A DNA stretch of 15,576 nucleotides from Acidobacteriota bacterium. Its GTDB lineage: Bacteria; Acidobacteriota; Thermoanaerobaculia; Thermoanaerobaculales; Sulfomarinibacteraceae. Each line of letters begins with the position of its first letter. The stretch's first letter is position 1. Below, piece after piece: positions 1-6,778 of the stretch. A program made the translations under genes and the position numbers. The notes under the pieces are model-generated. The model was given only the letters and a program-made list of their open reading frames with translations. It made no database searches and was not told the origin of the DNA. The DNA lies in NCBI GenBank assembly GCA_030637805.1, contig DAOWFV010000235.1:1-15576 (forward strand), read 5' to 3'.

Positions 1-34
1 GATCGACGAAACCCGGTGAGGTATGCGGGCTATC

Positions 35-1144
35 TCACCGATTCCTGTCGGTCGACGGCACCCGGCGGCGGGCGGGACGCACCGGTGGGTGGGCGGAAGA
101 CCCCAGGGGAAGGTCGGACCTGCCGTCTTCACTGAAGCCCGGCCCATAACCGAGAGGGTCGTGGTCTTTCCCGTGGCAGGTGAGGTAGCAGGCGCCCTCC
201 CCAACCGAATCGGAGACATACTCCAGACGACCCGAGCTCGAAGCCAGGACGCCGGTGATGGAGGTCGGTTCGTTGAAGCGGATCAGCGCGCGGGCGGCGG
301 TTGCGCCGTGCGCGTCATGGCAAAGGATGCAGGGGATCCGACCGGAGACCACGTGCTCGTCATGGAAGGGGAACGGGTCGGACTCCAGTACCACCTTTCG
401 ATCGTGGCAGGCGTAACAGAGAGCGTAGGTAGTCGGAGACTCAGGCTGTCCCTCCTGAAATGTGTACTCGGCTCCCAGCAAACCGGGAACGCGGCTGCCG
501 TGCGGCCCGCGGGTCGATCCCGGATCGTCGTTCGTGTGGCAGTCCGTGCAGTTGATCATCGAGTTCGAGGTCAGCGGCGGCAGCAAGCTCGGCACGTCTC
601 CCACGCCGAGGGCGAGGACAGGGTGATAGGAAGGGTTGGTGGGATCGAACAGCAGGCCTATGTCGTGAGGATCGATCGCCGACACCGCACGGCTCCCGTG
701 ACAGGCCAGGCAGAGTTCGGCTTCAAAGCTGAAGCCGCGTTTAGTTGACGGCTTTTGGCGGCCGACGTTGAGACCGTCGATCCCTCCCCGCGGGATCGAC
801 GCCACCCCGTGAACGCTGTGACACTCCACACATCGCGCTCCCCGGTGAACGATCGGCTTACTGAACTCTGAACGCACATCCGAAGGCCTCGCACCACTGC
901 CCATGCCGAGCAGCTCTCGACGTCCGGGCACCGCGGTGCCCGTGTCATGGCACTCCAGGCACATTTCATCGCCCCAGGTGCGCAGCATCGGCGTCCCGGA
1001 GTAGCCGTGTCCCGAGTGGCAAGGCGTACAGGTCCGTGCCAACTTGCCGGGCTCGAAGTGCTTGCCGAGCTCGGCACCGTACATGGCCGCAGCCCCTCCG
1101 GCAAGGCCCAGACAGCAGGCGATTACGAGTGGCAGGCGACGCAT
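35..1144 (-). CDS. Secreted multihaem c-type cytochrome (7 CXXCH + 1 CX3CH)
   Basis: The 369-residue product begins with a signal peptide (MRRLPLVIACCLGLAGG). Seven CXXCH motifs lie at about residues 39, 62, 105, 145, 199, 243 and 272. An eighth, unusual CX3CH motif (CYLTCH) is at 319-324, so it may bind eight haems. Several motifs carry a nearby second His (CHSVHG, CHDAHG), as in doubled-CXXCH cytochromes, where such His residues act as distal ligands. The segment after the last motif (CHGKDHDPLGY) is followed by a Pro/Arg-rich tail of low complexity. The ATG at 1144 overlaps the preceding tetrahaem gene by 22 nt and has a GGGAG about 7 nt upstream, so it is probably translationally coupled as the last gene of the block. 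A periplasmic or outer-surface electron-transfer role is inferred; no named family is claimed. Confidence 0.88.
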   Translation of the reverse strand: MRRLPLVIACCLGLAGGAAAMYGAELGKHFEPGKLARTCTPCHSGHGYSGTPMLRTWGDEMCLECHDTGTAVPGRRELLGMGSGARPSDVRSEFSKPIVHRGARCVECHSVHGVASIPRGGIDGLNVGRQKPSTKRGFSFEAELCLACHGSRAVSAIDPHDIGLLFDPTNPSYHPVLALGVGDVPSLLPPLTSNSMINCTDCHTNDDPGSTRGPHGSRVPGLLGAEYTFQEGQPESPTTYALCYACHDRKVVLESDPFPFHDEHVVSGRIPCILCHDAHGATAARALIRFNEPTSITGVLASSSGRLEYVSDSVGEGACYLTCHGKDHDPLGYGPGFSEDGRSDLPLGSSAHPPVRPARRRVPSTDRNR

Positions 1145-1773
1145 AGTTCTCCCGGCTCCGAGGTCAAAAGGAAATCTCCGAACGGGTCATGGTGGGGGTC
1201 ATGGCAGGTCATACACTGGATGCGGTCACCATCGTCGAGGCGCACCAACGGGTGGTTCCGCATCTCGCTGAGCGACACCAGAGGCACATCGCCCTTGGCG
1301 TTGTTGGTGGCGATGAGGTGATCGGTCACGGTGAACGAGACCGGGTGGTCGCCGGACAGATCCTGCCCGAGGTAAGCATCGGAGGCGGTTGGTAGGGTCG
1401 TGATGCCCCCGCTCATCGGAATATCTCCCGAGGCGATCGTCGAGCCGAGGGCGATGGTCCCGTCGTGGCACGACAGGCAGAGCTTCGAGGATCCGTTCGG
1501 CTGCGGGGCGGCGGCCTGAGAGGTGTAAGCGTCGAGGGTCTCGCTCCAGTACATCTGATAGGCCCCCCCGGAATCCTGCCGATTCCACAATGGCGCCTGG
1601 AACGAAGAGGTGTGCGGCGTGTGGCAAAAGACGCACACCCGCGTCTCGGCAGCGGCACGGACTGTCCCCGGCCCGGAGACCGACAGGTTGTGTACGGTGT
1701 CGCGGACCGAGTCCTGCCCGCTACCGCCCGCCGTGACCCCAAGGACGATCACCAACAGAAGAGCCTTCCTCAT
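1123..1773 (-). CDS. OmcE-like tetrahaem cytochrome (second copy), candidate nanowire subunit
   Basis: The 216-residue secreted protein has four CXXCH motifs, at residues 47, 99, 187 and 211, the last almost at the C-terminus. Landmarks are H28 (HNLS), CHTPH, APLWN, CLSCHDGT, DHPVSF and CHDPH. These match the architecture I know for OmcE, the Geobacter tetrahaem subunit that polymerises into extracellular filaments. The non-motif His residues 28, 54, 143 and 194 could complete bis-His ligation of four haems. It is a paralogue of the gene at 5668-6282, with the same motif order and its first ligand-type His also at residue 28. Its start overlaps the stop of the upstream NHL gene by 4 nt (ATGA), and its end overlaps the next cytochrome gene by 22 nt. 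Family membership is strong from motifs; filament formation is inferred. It could instead be a monomeric periplasmic carrier. Confidence 0.88.
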   Translation of the reverse strand: MRKALLLVIVLGVTAGGSGQDSVRDTVHNLSVSGPGTVRAAAETRVCVFCHTPHTSSFQAPLWNRQDSGGAYQMYWSETLDAYTSQAAAPQPNGSSKLCLSCHDGTIALGSTIASGDIPMSGGITTLPTASDAYLGQDLSGDHPVSFTVTDHLIATNNAKGDVPLVSLSEMRNHPLVRLDDGDRIQCMTCHDPHHDPFGDFLLTSEPGELCVACHS

Positions 1774-2771
1774 CGAGGTCCTTCCCTTCGCTGATAGCGT
1801 AACAGCTGCACCCGGCGATTCGAGGTATCGGCAACCGCGATCTCCCCGTTCGCGTCGCAGGCGAGCCCCGCCGGGTTCCAGAACTCGCCGTCGCCGGTGC
1901 CGTGGCGCCCCACGACCAGCAGCAGTCTGCCCTCCTCGTCGAAGACCTGGACGACGTCGAACCGGGCATCTGACAGGTAAAGATGCCCATCCGGATCGAT
2001 GGCCAGCCCCTTGGGGAGCGCGAATTGACCGGTGCCATCGCCGTGCTCGCCGAAGCCACCGATCGGCCGCAGGTCGTGGGTGAGATGCTGGACGCGGAAG
2101 TTGAAAGTGTCGAGGACCCAGATCGTTCCATCGCCGGATTCGACGACCGCTGTGGGCATATTGAAGTCTCCGGCCTCGGTCCCCGCCCCACCCACGCGCG
2201 CTACCTCGAGCCCTTCGGCCGTCATTCGCACCACCTCCCCCGCCTCGGCATCGGTGAGAATGATGTCTCCGCCGGCGCAGACCGCGAGGCCGCCACAGCG
2301 CTTCACCGCTCCACTGCGGATTACCTCTCCTAACGGTGATCCGTTCGGTGCGAAGGCGTGCACCGCGCCGCCCGACCTGTCGGCAACCAGCACGCCCCGT
2401 TCTACCGCCGCAACCGCGACCGGCGAGAAATCAGGCGGGAGGCTCAGTCGAACCGCGGCTGTGCCGTCCCGATCGCAGGCGATTACGACTCCCAGGGCCG
2501 TGTCCACGACGTAAACCCGATCTCCCTGGAGAGCGACGTCCACCGGTTGGGCCAGCCGCCAGCGCTGGTCCGTATTGCCGGCGCCTGCCAGGGTCCGCAG
2601 GAATCCGCCCATACCGCGTGGTCGGAGTGCTTCAATCTCTCCCTGCCACGCCACTTCGCCCGGAGCAGCGACAGTCGCCGGCGGCCAGGTCAGCCGGTTC
2701 CCGTTCGGAGCGGGAGCCGAAGTACAGGCAGCCAGCAAAAGAACGGCAACGGACGCGGGATTGGCTTTCAT
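1770..2771 (-). CDS. NHL-repeat beta-propeller lipoprotein (block B)
   Basis: The chosen start is the ATG at 2771, because it gives a lipoprotein signal (MKANPASVAVLLLAAC, lipobox LAAC with Cys16). It also makes a 4-nt ATGA overlap with the barrel gene. Starting further upstream adds 79 non-signal-like residues. The 333-residue product has repeated NHL/YVTN-type blades of the form PxxVAV...G.IyVaDt.N.RVq, ending with DTSNRRVQLLRY; about six blades fit the length. The N-terminus (LTWPPATVAAPGEVAWQG) and the C-terminal signature resemble the other lipoprotein at 6779-7828, so the two are paralogues. Family members have no catalytic motif and usually act as binding scaffolds. Here it sits between the barrel and a tetrahaem cytochrome, suggesting a membrane-anchored assembly or docking factor (inference). 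Confidence 0.87.
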   Translation of the reverse strand: MKANPASVAVLLLAACTSAPAPNGNRLTWPPATVAAPGEVAWQGEIEALRPRGMGGFLRTLAGAGNTDQRWRLAQPVDVALQGDRVYVVDTALGVVIACDRDGTAAVRLSLPPDFSPVAVAAVERGVLVADRSGGAVHAFAPNGSPLGEVIRSGAVKRCGGLAVCAGGDIILTDAEAGEVVRMTAEGLEVARVGGAGTEAGDFNMPTAVVESGDGTIWVLDTFNFRVQHLTHDLRPIGGFGEHGDGTGQFALPKGLAIDPDGHLYLSDARFDVVQVFDEEGRLLLVVGRHGTGDGEFWNPAGLACDANGEIAVADTSNRRVQLLRYQRREGPR

Positions 2772-4558
2772 CGGGTCATCTCTCCAATCCGAAAACCAAA
2801 TGTGCGACGCACTCCGACCCAGATGCGACGAAAGCGCCGTCGCTCGACCCCGGTCTCCTCGACCCACTGTTCGCGATAACGAGTGTAGAACGAGAACCTG
2901 GCGTAGTTGATACGGATACCGGCCTCGGCCAGAGAATATGTTCCCGCAACATTGAAGACCTCTCGCTCCTCCTCTTGCGCCAGTGCATCGAGCACCATCC
3001 AATACCACGGCGTCCAGCTCAGATTCACCTGGCGGATGTTGGTGACGGTCGGAAGGTCTCCGCCCAGCACATCCACTCGATTCGCCGTCGCGCTGAGAGC
3101 GAACCGGCCGAGCCGGGCAGTCAGACGGCCCCGCGCGAGGTCCTCGGTCACCTCCTCCCCGCGATCCAGACGGACGCGGTATCGATAGTCGGCTTCGAGC
3201 GAGAACCCGACTCGACGCGACGGTCGGTAATCTGCGAGAAATCGACCACGCCTTCTCTCGCGCTCGAGGCCCGAGAGGAAGCTGCTTCCCCGGTAGGCAT
3301 CATCAGAGCCGTAGTCTGGAATCGAGAGCTGATTGTTGAAGTACTCACCGTCGACCGCGACGCTGCCACGCTGGAAATTCCGTCTCACCGTTCCCGAGAC
3401 GAAGCTCCCGAGGCTCGACTCGGTTTCCCCGTCGCTGGGTTTCACCTGGATGTATGAAACACGAGGATTCAGCGCGAGCCACCAGCCACCGAAGTTCTGG
3501 CCCCACCTCAGCCCGACGCCCACGGTGGGCTGGGTGAACCCGCTGCCGTCCGCGAGCTCGCTGTCGAGGAAACCGCCCCCCCCCTCGAAAAGAAGGGAGG
3601 GCGAGAGCGGAGCCACCACCCGCGCCGAGTAGGTTCCGGTCGTGGCCTCTTCGGTGTCGAAGCTGACGATCTGATAGTCGGCGGCAAGCTCCCAGAAGCC
3701 CTGCCCGCTGTAGTTGTGGCGCAAGAAATTGCGGACCAGGATATTGTCGGTCCATGGTGAGAATTCCTCGCTCTCCCGGGCGGAGCGGTACTTGTTGCCG
3801 ATCACGTCGGTGTGCCAATAGACCCGGCCCGAACGGTTGAGGTCGAGGTCGAAGCGGCCCGACCCGATCTCCTGCTGCAACAACCCGTCGTAGAGATCAT
3901 TCTCCCTCCATAGCAGTTGCAGCGTGATGTTCGCGATGCCTCCGGCGACGGAGGTCCTCAGCTCGGACCGTGCCGTCTCCTCGTCCCGCAGGGTGCTCGG
4001 GTCGTCGGCGGTGAATGACTGTTCGCGGTGTCTCAGACCCAGCTTGAACCAATTCTTGCCGCGAGCTCGGAGCGCATATTGCTGGTACTCCCGCACGCCG
4101 TCAACGAGGGCGCCCTGGGCCACGCCGTCGATATCGGTCCTGCTGCGGCCGGCGCCGAACTCGAAGCTCACCGGTCGATTCGAGAACAGTCGAAAGCCGC
4201 CGTCATAGTAGGTTTCGAGGACGTCGGTGTCCGGCTCATCCGTGAACTCCTGCCGCGAGAGGGCCCGCTCGATGCTCGCGTTGAAGGTGAGGAATCGGGG
4301 ATCCGCGATATGACCGGCGACGAAGAGCGAGACGATGGTCTGCAGGTTCTTTCTCTCGGCGGTGGTTCCTTCCAACGTCTGCTCGTCGGTCAGGTACTCC
4401 GCGGTCAGACCCAGATCGAAGGTCACGCCGCTGCCGGCAGCTGCCTGCGATGCCGTAAGCAGAATCGCAACGAAGACCTGCCCGCATATCTCACACCTCC
4501 TCGCGATTTTCGCATCGCGAGGGGCCTCCGGCCGGGCCTCTAGCGCCCGCCTGCCCAA
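2768..4558 (-). CDS. Large outer-membrane beta-barrel protein (porin-like), start uncertain
   Basis: The mature region shows alternating polar/aromatic strands throughout, such as VTFDLGLTAEYL, FWELAADYQIVSFD, VGVGLRWGQNF and FSLEADYRYRVRL. This is typical of a 20-or-more-strand outer-membrane barrel; there are no haem motifs. I do not recognise a named family, although MtrB/PioB-like conduit barrels are functional analogues. The only in-frame standard start gives a TTG at 4558, 19 nt inside the prolyl isomerase gene, with a long 27-residue lead before the hydrophobic signal segment (VFVAILLTASQAAAG). A strong AGGAGG (4496-4501) with an ATG at 4487 lies in another frame, one base off. That suggests a single-base error or natural frameshift near 4480; the mature protein would be about 550 residues. 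The 3' end overlaps the NHL gene by 4 nt. The likely role is the outer-membrane pore for cytochrome export or electron transfer (inference). Confidence 0.8.
   Translation of the reverse strand: MGRRALEARPEAPRDAKIARRCEICGQVFVAILLTASQAAAGSGVTFDLGLTAEYLTDEQTLEGTTAERKNLQTIVSLFVAGHIADPRFLTFNASIERALSRQEFTDEPDTDVLETYYDGGFRLFSNRPVSFEFGAGRSRTDIDGVAQGALVDGVREYQQYALRARGKNWFKLGLRHREQSFTADDPSTLRDEETARSELRTSVAGGIANITLQLLWRENDLYDGLLQQEIGSGRFDLDLNRSGRVYWHTDVIGNKYRSARESEEFSPWTDNILVRNFLRHNYSGQGFWELAADYQIVSFDTEEATTGTYSARVVAPLSPSLLFEGGGGFLDSELADGSGFTQPTVGVGLRWGQNFGGWWLALNPRVSYIQVKPSDGETESSLGSFVSGTVRRNFQRGSVAVDGEYFNNQLSIPDYGSDDAYRGSSFLSGLERERRRGRFLADYRPSRRVGFSLEADYRYRVRLDRGEEVTEDLARGRLTARLGRFALSATANRVDVLGGDLPTVTNIRQVNLSWTPWYWMVLDALAQEEEREVFNVAGTYSLAEAGIRINYARFSFYTRYREQWVEETGVERRRFRRIWVGVRRTFGFRIGEMTR
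4496..4501 (-). promoter_or_regulatory. Consensus Shine-Dalgarno that conflicts with the barrel reading frame
   Basis: The minus strand reads AGGAGG here, 8 nt before an ATG at 4487. That ATG opens an 83-codon frame without barrel character. The barrel frame at the same place reads ATA rather than a normal start. Removing one G just after this ATG would give MRQVFVAILLTASQAAAG, a textbook signal peptide running into the barrel. The site therefore probably marks the true translation start of the barrel gene. Confidence 0.6.
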
Positions 4559-5517
4559 CCCTGTATCTCGATCTCGGCGGCGGCGCTTTCCGCCGACTCG
4601 AAGGCGGCCAAGGCCTCGGTTTTTCGGGTGTCGAACAGGTGTCGGACGACCGCTCCGCGCACCTGGTCCAACGAGAGCTGCTCGGGAGCTCTCACCTCGA
4701 GAACCTGGATGAGATGAAAGCCAAAGAGAGTCCGTATGGGTCCGCGGACCGTGCCGATATCGGCGGCGAAGACCTCCCGGTCGATCTCCGGTTGCAGCGA
4801 GCCGCGGTGCACGAAACCGAGGTCTCCAACCTGATCACGGAACTTTGGCGAAAGGCTTTCGATCGAGTCATTGACTGCGTCCAGAAGGGCGACCTCGCCC
4901 CCACCCACTTGCAGCGCGAGACGTTGTGCCCTGAGCTCAGCCTGGTCCCATTCTTCCGCGGGCGCCGTCGGTGAAACCGGGAACAGCATGTGCACGACTC
5001 GCCGGGACTCGGGTCGCTGATACTCGTCGCGATGGGAGGCGAAGTATTTTTCGACCTGGGCAGCGCTCGGCGCCGACACAGTGGCCTTCACCGAAGCATC
5101 TGCTGCCGCAGCGGCCGCGTCGCGCACGAAGACCCGGCGGAAGTCGGCCTCCTCGATCCCCTTCTCCCGCAGGGCAGCCTCGTAAGCCTGCTGGTTCCCA
5201 AATCTGGCCCACACCTGGGCCAGGGCCTCCTCGGCCCGAGCGGGATCGACCTCGAGCCCGGTCTTCTCCGCCCACTGCAGTTTGACTTCCTTCAGTACCA
5301 GGATGTCCAGCGCTTGCCGCTCGAGTTCGCCCCGTCGTTCCTCCGACACCCGGCGGTGAAAGGTCCCACCTGTGATCAAGCCCGCGAGCTCACGTTCCAC
5401 CTCCCAGCGTTGCAGGGCGACGCCGTTGACGGTTGCAGCCGGAGTCCCGGCGGGCGCCGACATCGCACCTGCGGACATCGCCACGACGAGGAGGCAGATC
5501 AGAAGACGTGAAGGCAT
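4540..5517 (-). CDS. Periplasmic SurA/PpiC-type peptidyl-prolyl cis-trans isomerase
   Basis: The ATG at 5517 is preceded by AAGGA about 6 nt upstream and begins a signal peptide (MPSRLLICLLVVAMSAG), so I prefer it to the longer frame from 5616. The 325-residue product has an N-terminal helical chaperone region (about 30-160, SurA_N-like, starting ATVNGVALQRWEVEREL). A single parvulin domain follows at about 170-275, with RRVVHMLFP, DLGFVHRGSL and FGFHLIQVLEV, including the His residues usual for the fold. Parvulins of this kind isomerise X-Pro bonds and chaperone outer-membrane proteins. Its position between a filament-type cytochrome and an outer-membrane barrel suggests a dedicated folding factor for one or both. 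Prolyl isomerases are known neighbours of nanowire cytochrome genes in Geobacter. There is no lipobox, so it is probably soluble in the periplasm. Confidence 0.9.
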   Translation of the reverse strand: MPSRLLICLLVVAMSAGAMSAPAGTPAATVNGVALQRWEVERELAGLITGGTFHRRVSEERRGELERQALDILVLKEVKLQWAEKTGLEVDPARAEEALAQVWARFGNQQAYEAALREKGIEEADFRRVFVRDAAAAAADASVKATVSAPSAAQVEKYFASHRDEYQRPESRRVVHMLFPVSPTAPAEEWDQAELRAQRLALQVGGGEVALLDAVNDSIESLSPKFRDQVGDLGFVHRGSLQPEIDREVFAADIGTVRGPIRTLFGFHLIQVLEVRAPEQLSLDQVRGAVVRHLFDTRKTEALAAFESAESAAAEIEIQGWAGGR

Positions 5518-5603
5518 CTGTTTTCCTTGGCCATGATAGCCGAGCGAATCAGACCGCATCTCAAATTTTCGGGAAGGCGGAGGGGCGGGCCTTTGGAAAC
5601 AGA

Positions 5604-5621
5604 GGGACGCTTTCACGTCCC
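5604..5621 (-). other. Intergenic hairpin after the first tetrahaem gene
   Basis: A perfect 6-bp stem, GGGACG paired with CGTCCC around a 6-nt loop, lies 46 nt after the stop of the tetrahaem gene. It falls inside the 150-nt gap before the prolyl isomerase. No clean U-run follows on the minus strand, so it is not a convincing full terminator. It could attenuate read-through or protect the 3' end of an abundant cytochrome message, letting the subunit be made in excess over the assembly genes downstream. Confidence 0.4.
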
Positions 5622-5667
5622 CCGGTCCCCAAAGAGGTCCCCTTCGATCACCCCTCTCAAGAGAGAT

Positions 5668-6282
5668 TTACTTGGCGTGACAACGCAAGCAGATCACGCT
5701 GCCGGCCGGATCCTCCACCAGGAGGCTGGGGTTCGTTCCCACCGCCCCACCGTTGTGGACGTCGTGGCAGGTGGCGCACTCTACCTTGCTGGTGAAGAGA
5801 TAGTCGGCAATGGTGCCGTCGGCATACGTGGAATTCGTCGGCATGAGCTCGGAGTCCTGACCCGCACCGGTACCGGGGCTGTAGACGATACTGATCGGGT
5901 GATCGTTCGACAGGTCGGTGCCGATCAGGGCGTCGCCGGTGACGAAGGTTGTTCCTCCGGTAAACCCGCCGAAGTTCTCGAGTGCGACGGTACCGTCGTG
6001 GCAGGAGAGGCAGGCCTTCGACACGTCGGCGGGTTGGGCGTCGATCGCCCCGTCGAGCGTGGGACTCGAGTACATCACGAAGGTGGCTACCGTCACCTCG
6101 TGGTTCCACAGCGGCGCCACGAAGTCCGTGATTCCGTGGTGGGTCGTGTGGCAGGGCAGACAGATCGTACCCCCGGACCACGTTTCACCACTGAAGTCGT
6201 GAGCACTGCCGGTGATGCCCTGCGCCCCGGCAAACCCCGCCACCAGAATCAGACCGAACGCCAAGACCGTTGCTTTCTTCAT
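5668..6282 (-). CDS. OmcE-like tetrahaem cytochrome (first copy), candidate nanowire subunit
   Basis: The 204-residue product has a clean signal peptide (MKKATVLAFGLILVAGFAGA). Four CXXCH motifs lie at residues 41, 91, 169 and 198, the last two residues from the C-terminus. Family landmarks are AHDFS (H28), CHTTHH, APLWN, CLSCHDGTVAL, DLSNDHPIS and CHDVHN. His residues 28, 48/49, 128 and 176 can serve as distal ligands for four bis-His haems, the arrangement seen in OmcE, where one ligand crosses to the neighbouring subunit in the filament. The ATG at 6282 has GGAGG 10 nt upstream and a second GAGGA directly before it. It is the first gene of block B, behind a long regulatory gap and ahead of a hairpin, as expected for a highly expressed structural subunit. 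Polymerisation is inferred, not shown. Confidence 0.9.
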   Translation of the reverse strand: MKKATVLAFGLILVAGFAGAQGITGSAHDFSGETWSGGTICLPCHTTHHGITDFVAPLWNHEVTVATFVMYSSPTLDGAIDAQPADVSKACLSCHDGTVALENFGGFTGGTTFVTGDALIGTDLSNDHPISIVYSPGTGAGQDSELMPTNSTYADGTIADYLFTSKVECATCHDVHNGGAVGTNPSLLVEDPAGSVICLRCHAK

Positions 6283-6374
6283 TCCTCGATGCCCTCCATT
6301 TCTTCCTGTCGGTTGAAAGCGCCCGATGTGCCTTCTTTCCTCGAAGACCCATCAGCAGCCCCCGCACTATACGC

Positions 6375-6390
6375 TGCAACCTGCATGCCT
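6375..6390 (-). promoter_or_regulatory. Candidate sigma54 (-24/-12) promoter for block B
   Basis: The minus strand reads AGGCATGCAGGTTGCA, against the RpoN consensus TGGCACGN4TTGCA. The invariant GG and GC have exact spacing, the -12 half is perfect and the -24 half has two mismatches. The start point would be near 6364, giving a roughly 80-nt leader before the ATG at 6282. The window encodes an NtrC-type activator with the sigma54-contact loop, which makes the assignment more plausible. A TATAGT just downstream (6371-6366) could instead be a sigma70 -10, but its -35 is poor. Confidence 0.55.
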
Positions 6391-6455
6391 GAAACCACCC
6401 GATCTCACAATCCACGGGCCGTCGGCGGGTGGGCTGGCAAGAAAAGAGCTCCAAG

Positions 6456-6471
6456 TGTGATCCAACTCACA
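6456..6471. promoter_or_regulatory. Near-consensus CRP/FNR-family operator
   Basis: This is a perfect dyad TGTGA-N6-TCACA with matching outer bases (AAG before, TTT after), very close to the Escherichia coli CRP consensus. It is centred about 180 bp upstream of the tetrahaem start and about 100 bp upstream of the predicted sigma54 start point. CRP/FNR-family regulators control respiratory genes in many bacteria. Which member would bind, and whether it activates or represses, cannot be told from the window, which encodes no CRP-type protein. Confidence 0.5.
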
Positions 6472-6572
6472 TTTTCTCCTGTTGCTGAACTCCACGCCTC
6501 ATCATGATCCCCCCTTGTCCGTCGCCCGTTGTTCGGCGAGTAGATCATTGGAATTCAGTGACTTGACCCATT

Positions 6573-6586
6573 AGCACCACGGTGCT
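6573..6586. promoter_or_regulatory. Distal 14-bp dyad, possible activator site
   Basis: AGCACC and GGTGCT flank a 2-bp spacer. The dyad lies about 215 bp upstream of the predicted sigma54 start point, a plausible distance for an NtrC-type enhancer. I found only one clear copy, whereas such enhancers usually come in pairs, so the call is tentative. Confidence 0.3.
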
Positions 6587-6670
6587 CTCAGACATCGATC
6601 GTCAGAAACCTCCGGGAGGGCGGGGCGATCGCCTACTGTTCTTCCCGCCCGTTCCTCCGCAAGGTCTGTC

Positions 6671-6707
6671 GGAAATCCGGTCCCTGACGCCCGAGTGAGG
6701 GATTTCC
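6671..6707. repeat. Inverted repeat downstream of block A
   Basis: GGAAATCC (6671-6678) and GGATTTCC (6700-6707) are perfect 8-bp inverted arms around 21 nt. An alternative inner pairing is TCCCT (6681-6685) with AGGGA (6698-6702). It starts about 70 nt past the stop of the last block A gene. No T-run follows on either strand, so it may be a factor-assisted end, an mRNA-stabilising stem or an operator. A second GC stem, GGGCGGG with CCCGCCC (6618-6624 and 6644-6650), lies just beyond. Confidence 0.35.
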
Positions 6708-6778
6708 CACAGTCACGCGTGTTGAGTGGGGATTCTGGCCCACCCGCCACCTGATCTACGGCGGCAACGGGCGCGGTT

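Larger units (their letters stand above)
6283..6778. other. 496-nt non-coding regulatory gap between blocks A and B
   Basis: I see no credible gene here: frames crossing it lack signal peptides, ribosome sites or family motifs. It holds, from the block B side outward, a sigma54-type promoter candidate with an overlapping TATAGT (6366-6371, minus strand). Beyond that are a CRP-type palindrome, a distal 14-bp dyad, and two inverted repeats near the 3' end of block A. The longest gap in the window thus sits directly before the candidate filament gene. Confidence 0.7.

Noticed and set aside
23..748. 241-codon plus-strand frame over the multihaem gene
   Set aside because: Antisense shadow of a gene with eight haem motifs; the product is low-complexity Arg/Gly/Val without family features.
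2768..4558. Barrel as an MtrB homologue
   Set aside because: There is no N-terminal CXXC-type motif and no recognisable MtrB/PioB signature; only a general beta-barrel pattern is supported.
5527..6507. Long 326-codon plus-strand open frame
   Set aside because: It lies antisense to the tetrahaem gene and crosses the regulatory gap. It has no signal, domain or ribosome site, and long antisense frames are expected in GC-rich coding DNA.
6618..6650. GC-rich inverted repeat as intrinsic terminator of block A
   Set aside because: The arms pair over 7 bp, but the loop is 19 nt and no T-run follows on either strand, so I do not call it a terminator.
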